Source: Clostridium_T sp040217795 (GTDB taxonomy: Bacteria; Bacillota; Clostridia; Clostridiales; Clostridiaceae). Taken from it: a stretch of 6,190 nt of DNA. Shown here one piece after another: positions 4,644-6,190 of this stretch. The stretch lies in NCBI GenBank assembly GCA_040217795.1, contig JBEHWK010000179.1:1-6190 (forward strand). The letters run 5' to 3'. The translations under genes were made by a program, and so were the position numbers. How positions within the stretch are numbered: position 1 is the stretch's first letter; each line of letters begins with the position of its first letter. The notes under the pieces were generated by a model, which did no database searches, was not told the origin of the DNA, and was given only the letters and a program-made list of their open reading frames with translations.

Positions 4644-6190
4644 TTGTCTATATATTTAAATACTGATAAACCTTTTGAAAATTATAGGGAACTTGTGAAT
4701 GAAGAGTATTTTGTAGATAAATCTTCTATGATAACATTGCTTAACCAAAGAATATCTACAAAAAGTAAATATATATGTGTAACAAGACCAAGACGTTTTG
4801 GAAAATCCAGTGTTGCTGACATGATAGGAGCGTATTATTCCAAAGCGGCAGATTCAAAAGAATTATTTGATAATCTTAATATAAGTAATGCATCTGCTTA
4901 TAAGGAGCATTTAAATAAGTATAATGTAATTAATATATCTTTCAATGTAATATCTGAAAATGGGAACACTTATGATGATTATATCAAGATGATAAGAGAC
5001 ACCATAAAAAAAGATATAGTTGAAAAGTATTCCCATATTATTGCGGATAATTATTTTAATTTAACCTCCATGCTGTACGATACTAAAGATAAATTTATTT
5101 TTATATTTGATGAGTGGGATTATATTTTCACCAATAATCTTTTTGAAGAAAACCAGAATGACTTTTTAGAATTTTTAAGAAATCTTTTAAAGGATCATCC
5201 TTATGTATCTTTAGCATATATGACAGGTGTTCTTCCTATAAAGAAATATTCCAGTGGTTCAGCTCTAAATATGTTTGATGAGTTTACTTTTTTAAAAGAC
5301 AGAACATTTGATGAATATTTTGGATTTACGGAAGATGAAGTTATAAAACTTTGCAATAGGAATAAAAATATCAGTTTTAAAGAATTGGAAAGCTGGTATA
5401 ATGGGTATTTAACAGCAAAAGGAGTCAGGATATATAACCCAAGGTCTGTAGTAAAAGCACTTCAAAATAATTATTGTGAAAGTTATTGGACAAATACTGG
5501 AGCCATGGATGAGGTAGCACAGTTTCTTAAATACAACATACTGGAAATTAGAGATGATGTTATAGAAATGGTTTCAGGAGAAGATATTGATATAACTATT
5601 GACGAAGATTTTAGAGCAGGTCAGGGAGCACCAAGAAATAAGGAAGAAATATATTCGGCAATGATAGTGCTTGGTTTTTTATCGTATCATGATGGATACT
5701 TAAGGATTCCTAATAGGGAGCTTATGAAGGAGTTTGAAAAATCTTTAGGGGACAAATCTTTTGGATATGTTTCAGAGATAATAGAAAATTCGAAGAAAAT
5801 GTTAAAAGCAACAGTTAAGGGTGACACAAAAACTGTTGAATTAATACTGCATGATATTCATAACTCAGAAATACCAATACTTCAATACAATGACGAAAAT
5901 AGCCTTTCATGTGTTTTAACTATAGCTTACATTTCAGCTAGAGATAACTATAGAGTAGAGCGTGAGGAGAAAACAGGAAAAGGCTATGCAGATTTTACTT
6001 TTCATCCAAGAAGAAAAAATGATATTCCTTTCATAGTTGAACTCAAAAAGGATGAGTTGCCAGAAGTGGCAATAAATCAAATTAGAGAAAAAGAATATGT
6101 AGAGAAGTTCAGAAGAGAAGATGAGGGGAAAAAGGTACTAGCAGTTGCAATATGTTATGATTCAAAGAGTAAAGAACATAGATGTAAAAT
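4644..6190 (+). CDS. AAA-ATPase-like protein with C-terminal PD-(D/E)XK nuclease domain (3' end outside window)
   Basis: The frame is open from TTG 4644 to the window end (515 codons). AGGGAG at 4630-4635 is 8 bases before the TTG. The ATG at 4636 is in another frame and stops after 7 codons, so TTG is the start. The N-terminus carries the family motif FVDKSSMI (residues 23-30), then the P-loop RPRRFGKSS (48-56), a Walker B strand ending FDEWD (D156, E157), and TGVLPIKKYSSGSALNMF, a conserved block of AAA-ATPase_like proteins. After a helical linker, the C-terminal PD-(D/E)XK domain has D450 (GYADF), E466 and K468 (VELKK), then Q479, K483 and Y485 (QIREKEY), so the nuclease site looks intact. 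Relatives are usually 500-600 residues, so only a few residues are likely missing. These proteins are common, often multicopy, in Clostridia and Bacteroidetes; their function is not established, with DNA cleavage in defence or mobile DNA suspected. It has its own promoter and a palindromic leader. Confidence 0.92.
   Translation, partial: MSIYLNTDKPFENYRELVNEEYFVDKSSMITLLNQRISTKSKYICVTRPRRFGKSSVADMIGAYYSKAADSKELFDNLNISNASAYKEHLNKYNVINISFNVISENGNTYDDYIKMIRDTIKKDIVEKYSHIIADNYFNLTSMLYDTKDKFIFIFDEWDYIFTNNLFEENQNDFLEFLRNLLKDHPYVSLAYMTGVLPIKKYSSGSALNMFDEFTFLKDRTFDEYFGFTEDEVIKLCNRNKNISFKELESWYNGYLTAKGVRIYNPRSVVKALQNNYCESYWTNTGAMDEVAQFLKYNILEIRDDVIEMVSGEDIDITIDEDFRAGQGAPRNKEEIYSAMIVLGFLSYHDGYLRIPNRELMKEFEKSLGDKSFGYVSEIIENSKKMLKATVKGDTKTVELILHDIHNSEIPILQYNDENSLSCVLTIAYISARDNYRVEREEKTGKGYADFTFHPRRKNDIPFIVELKKDELPEVAINQIREKEYVEKFRREDEGKKVLAVAICYDSKSKEHRCK

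Noticed and set aside
1..6190. CRISPR array, tRNA or rRNA genes
   Set aside because: I saw no regularly spaced repeats and no cloverleaf or rRNA-like segments on either strand by eye.

Overview
The window looks like an accessory, defence- or conflict-type region of a low-GC Gram-positive chromosome. A Clostridia member, possibly Lachnospiraceae-like, is my inference from AT-rich codon use, strong GGAGG ribosome binding sites, TTG starts and the protein families present. The organism cannot be fixed from sequence alone. All intact genes are on the + strand. The first gene is clearly richer in G and C (codons such as ctg, agg, ggc) than the genes after about position 2600, which suggests blocks of different origin.

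Layout: (i) 1-985 is the C-terminal part of a large SMC/Rad50-like ATPase, closed by a hairpin terminator. (ii) 1212-2165 is an intact Rpn-family PD-(D/E)XK nuclease gene, isolated between two terminators. It contains a strong internal Shine-Dalgarno and in-frame ATG that could produce a separate C-terminal small protein, as known for Rpn genes elsewhere. (iii) 2282-2540 on the minus strand is a decayed methyltransferase gene of the leucine carboxyl methyltransferase type, broken by several frame changes. (iv) 2604-4333 is a run of small unrecognised genes. The first two look like the two halves of one paired-CxxC protein split by a frameshift, followed by a translationally coupled 184-residue protein and a 104-residue protein. 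They resemble orphan immunity genes of polymorphic toxin loci, but no toxin is present. (v) 4334-4643 is non-coding, with a good promoter and a ~100-base imperfect palindrome in the presumed leader. (vi) 4644 to the end is an almost complete AAA-ATPase-like protein fused to a PD-(D/E)XK nuclease domain, started by TTG.

How they may work together: two predicted nucleases and an SMC-like ATPase surround a small immunity-like gene set and a dead methyltransferase, the mix usual for a gene-acquisition hot spot. Terminators separate the first gene, the Rpn gene and the small-gene cluster, and the last gene has its own promoter, so the pieces appear to be independently expressed cargo rather than one operon. 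A 26-base repeat links the methyltransferase remnant to the palindrome 2 kb downstream. The most testable observation is the internal start in the Rpn gene.
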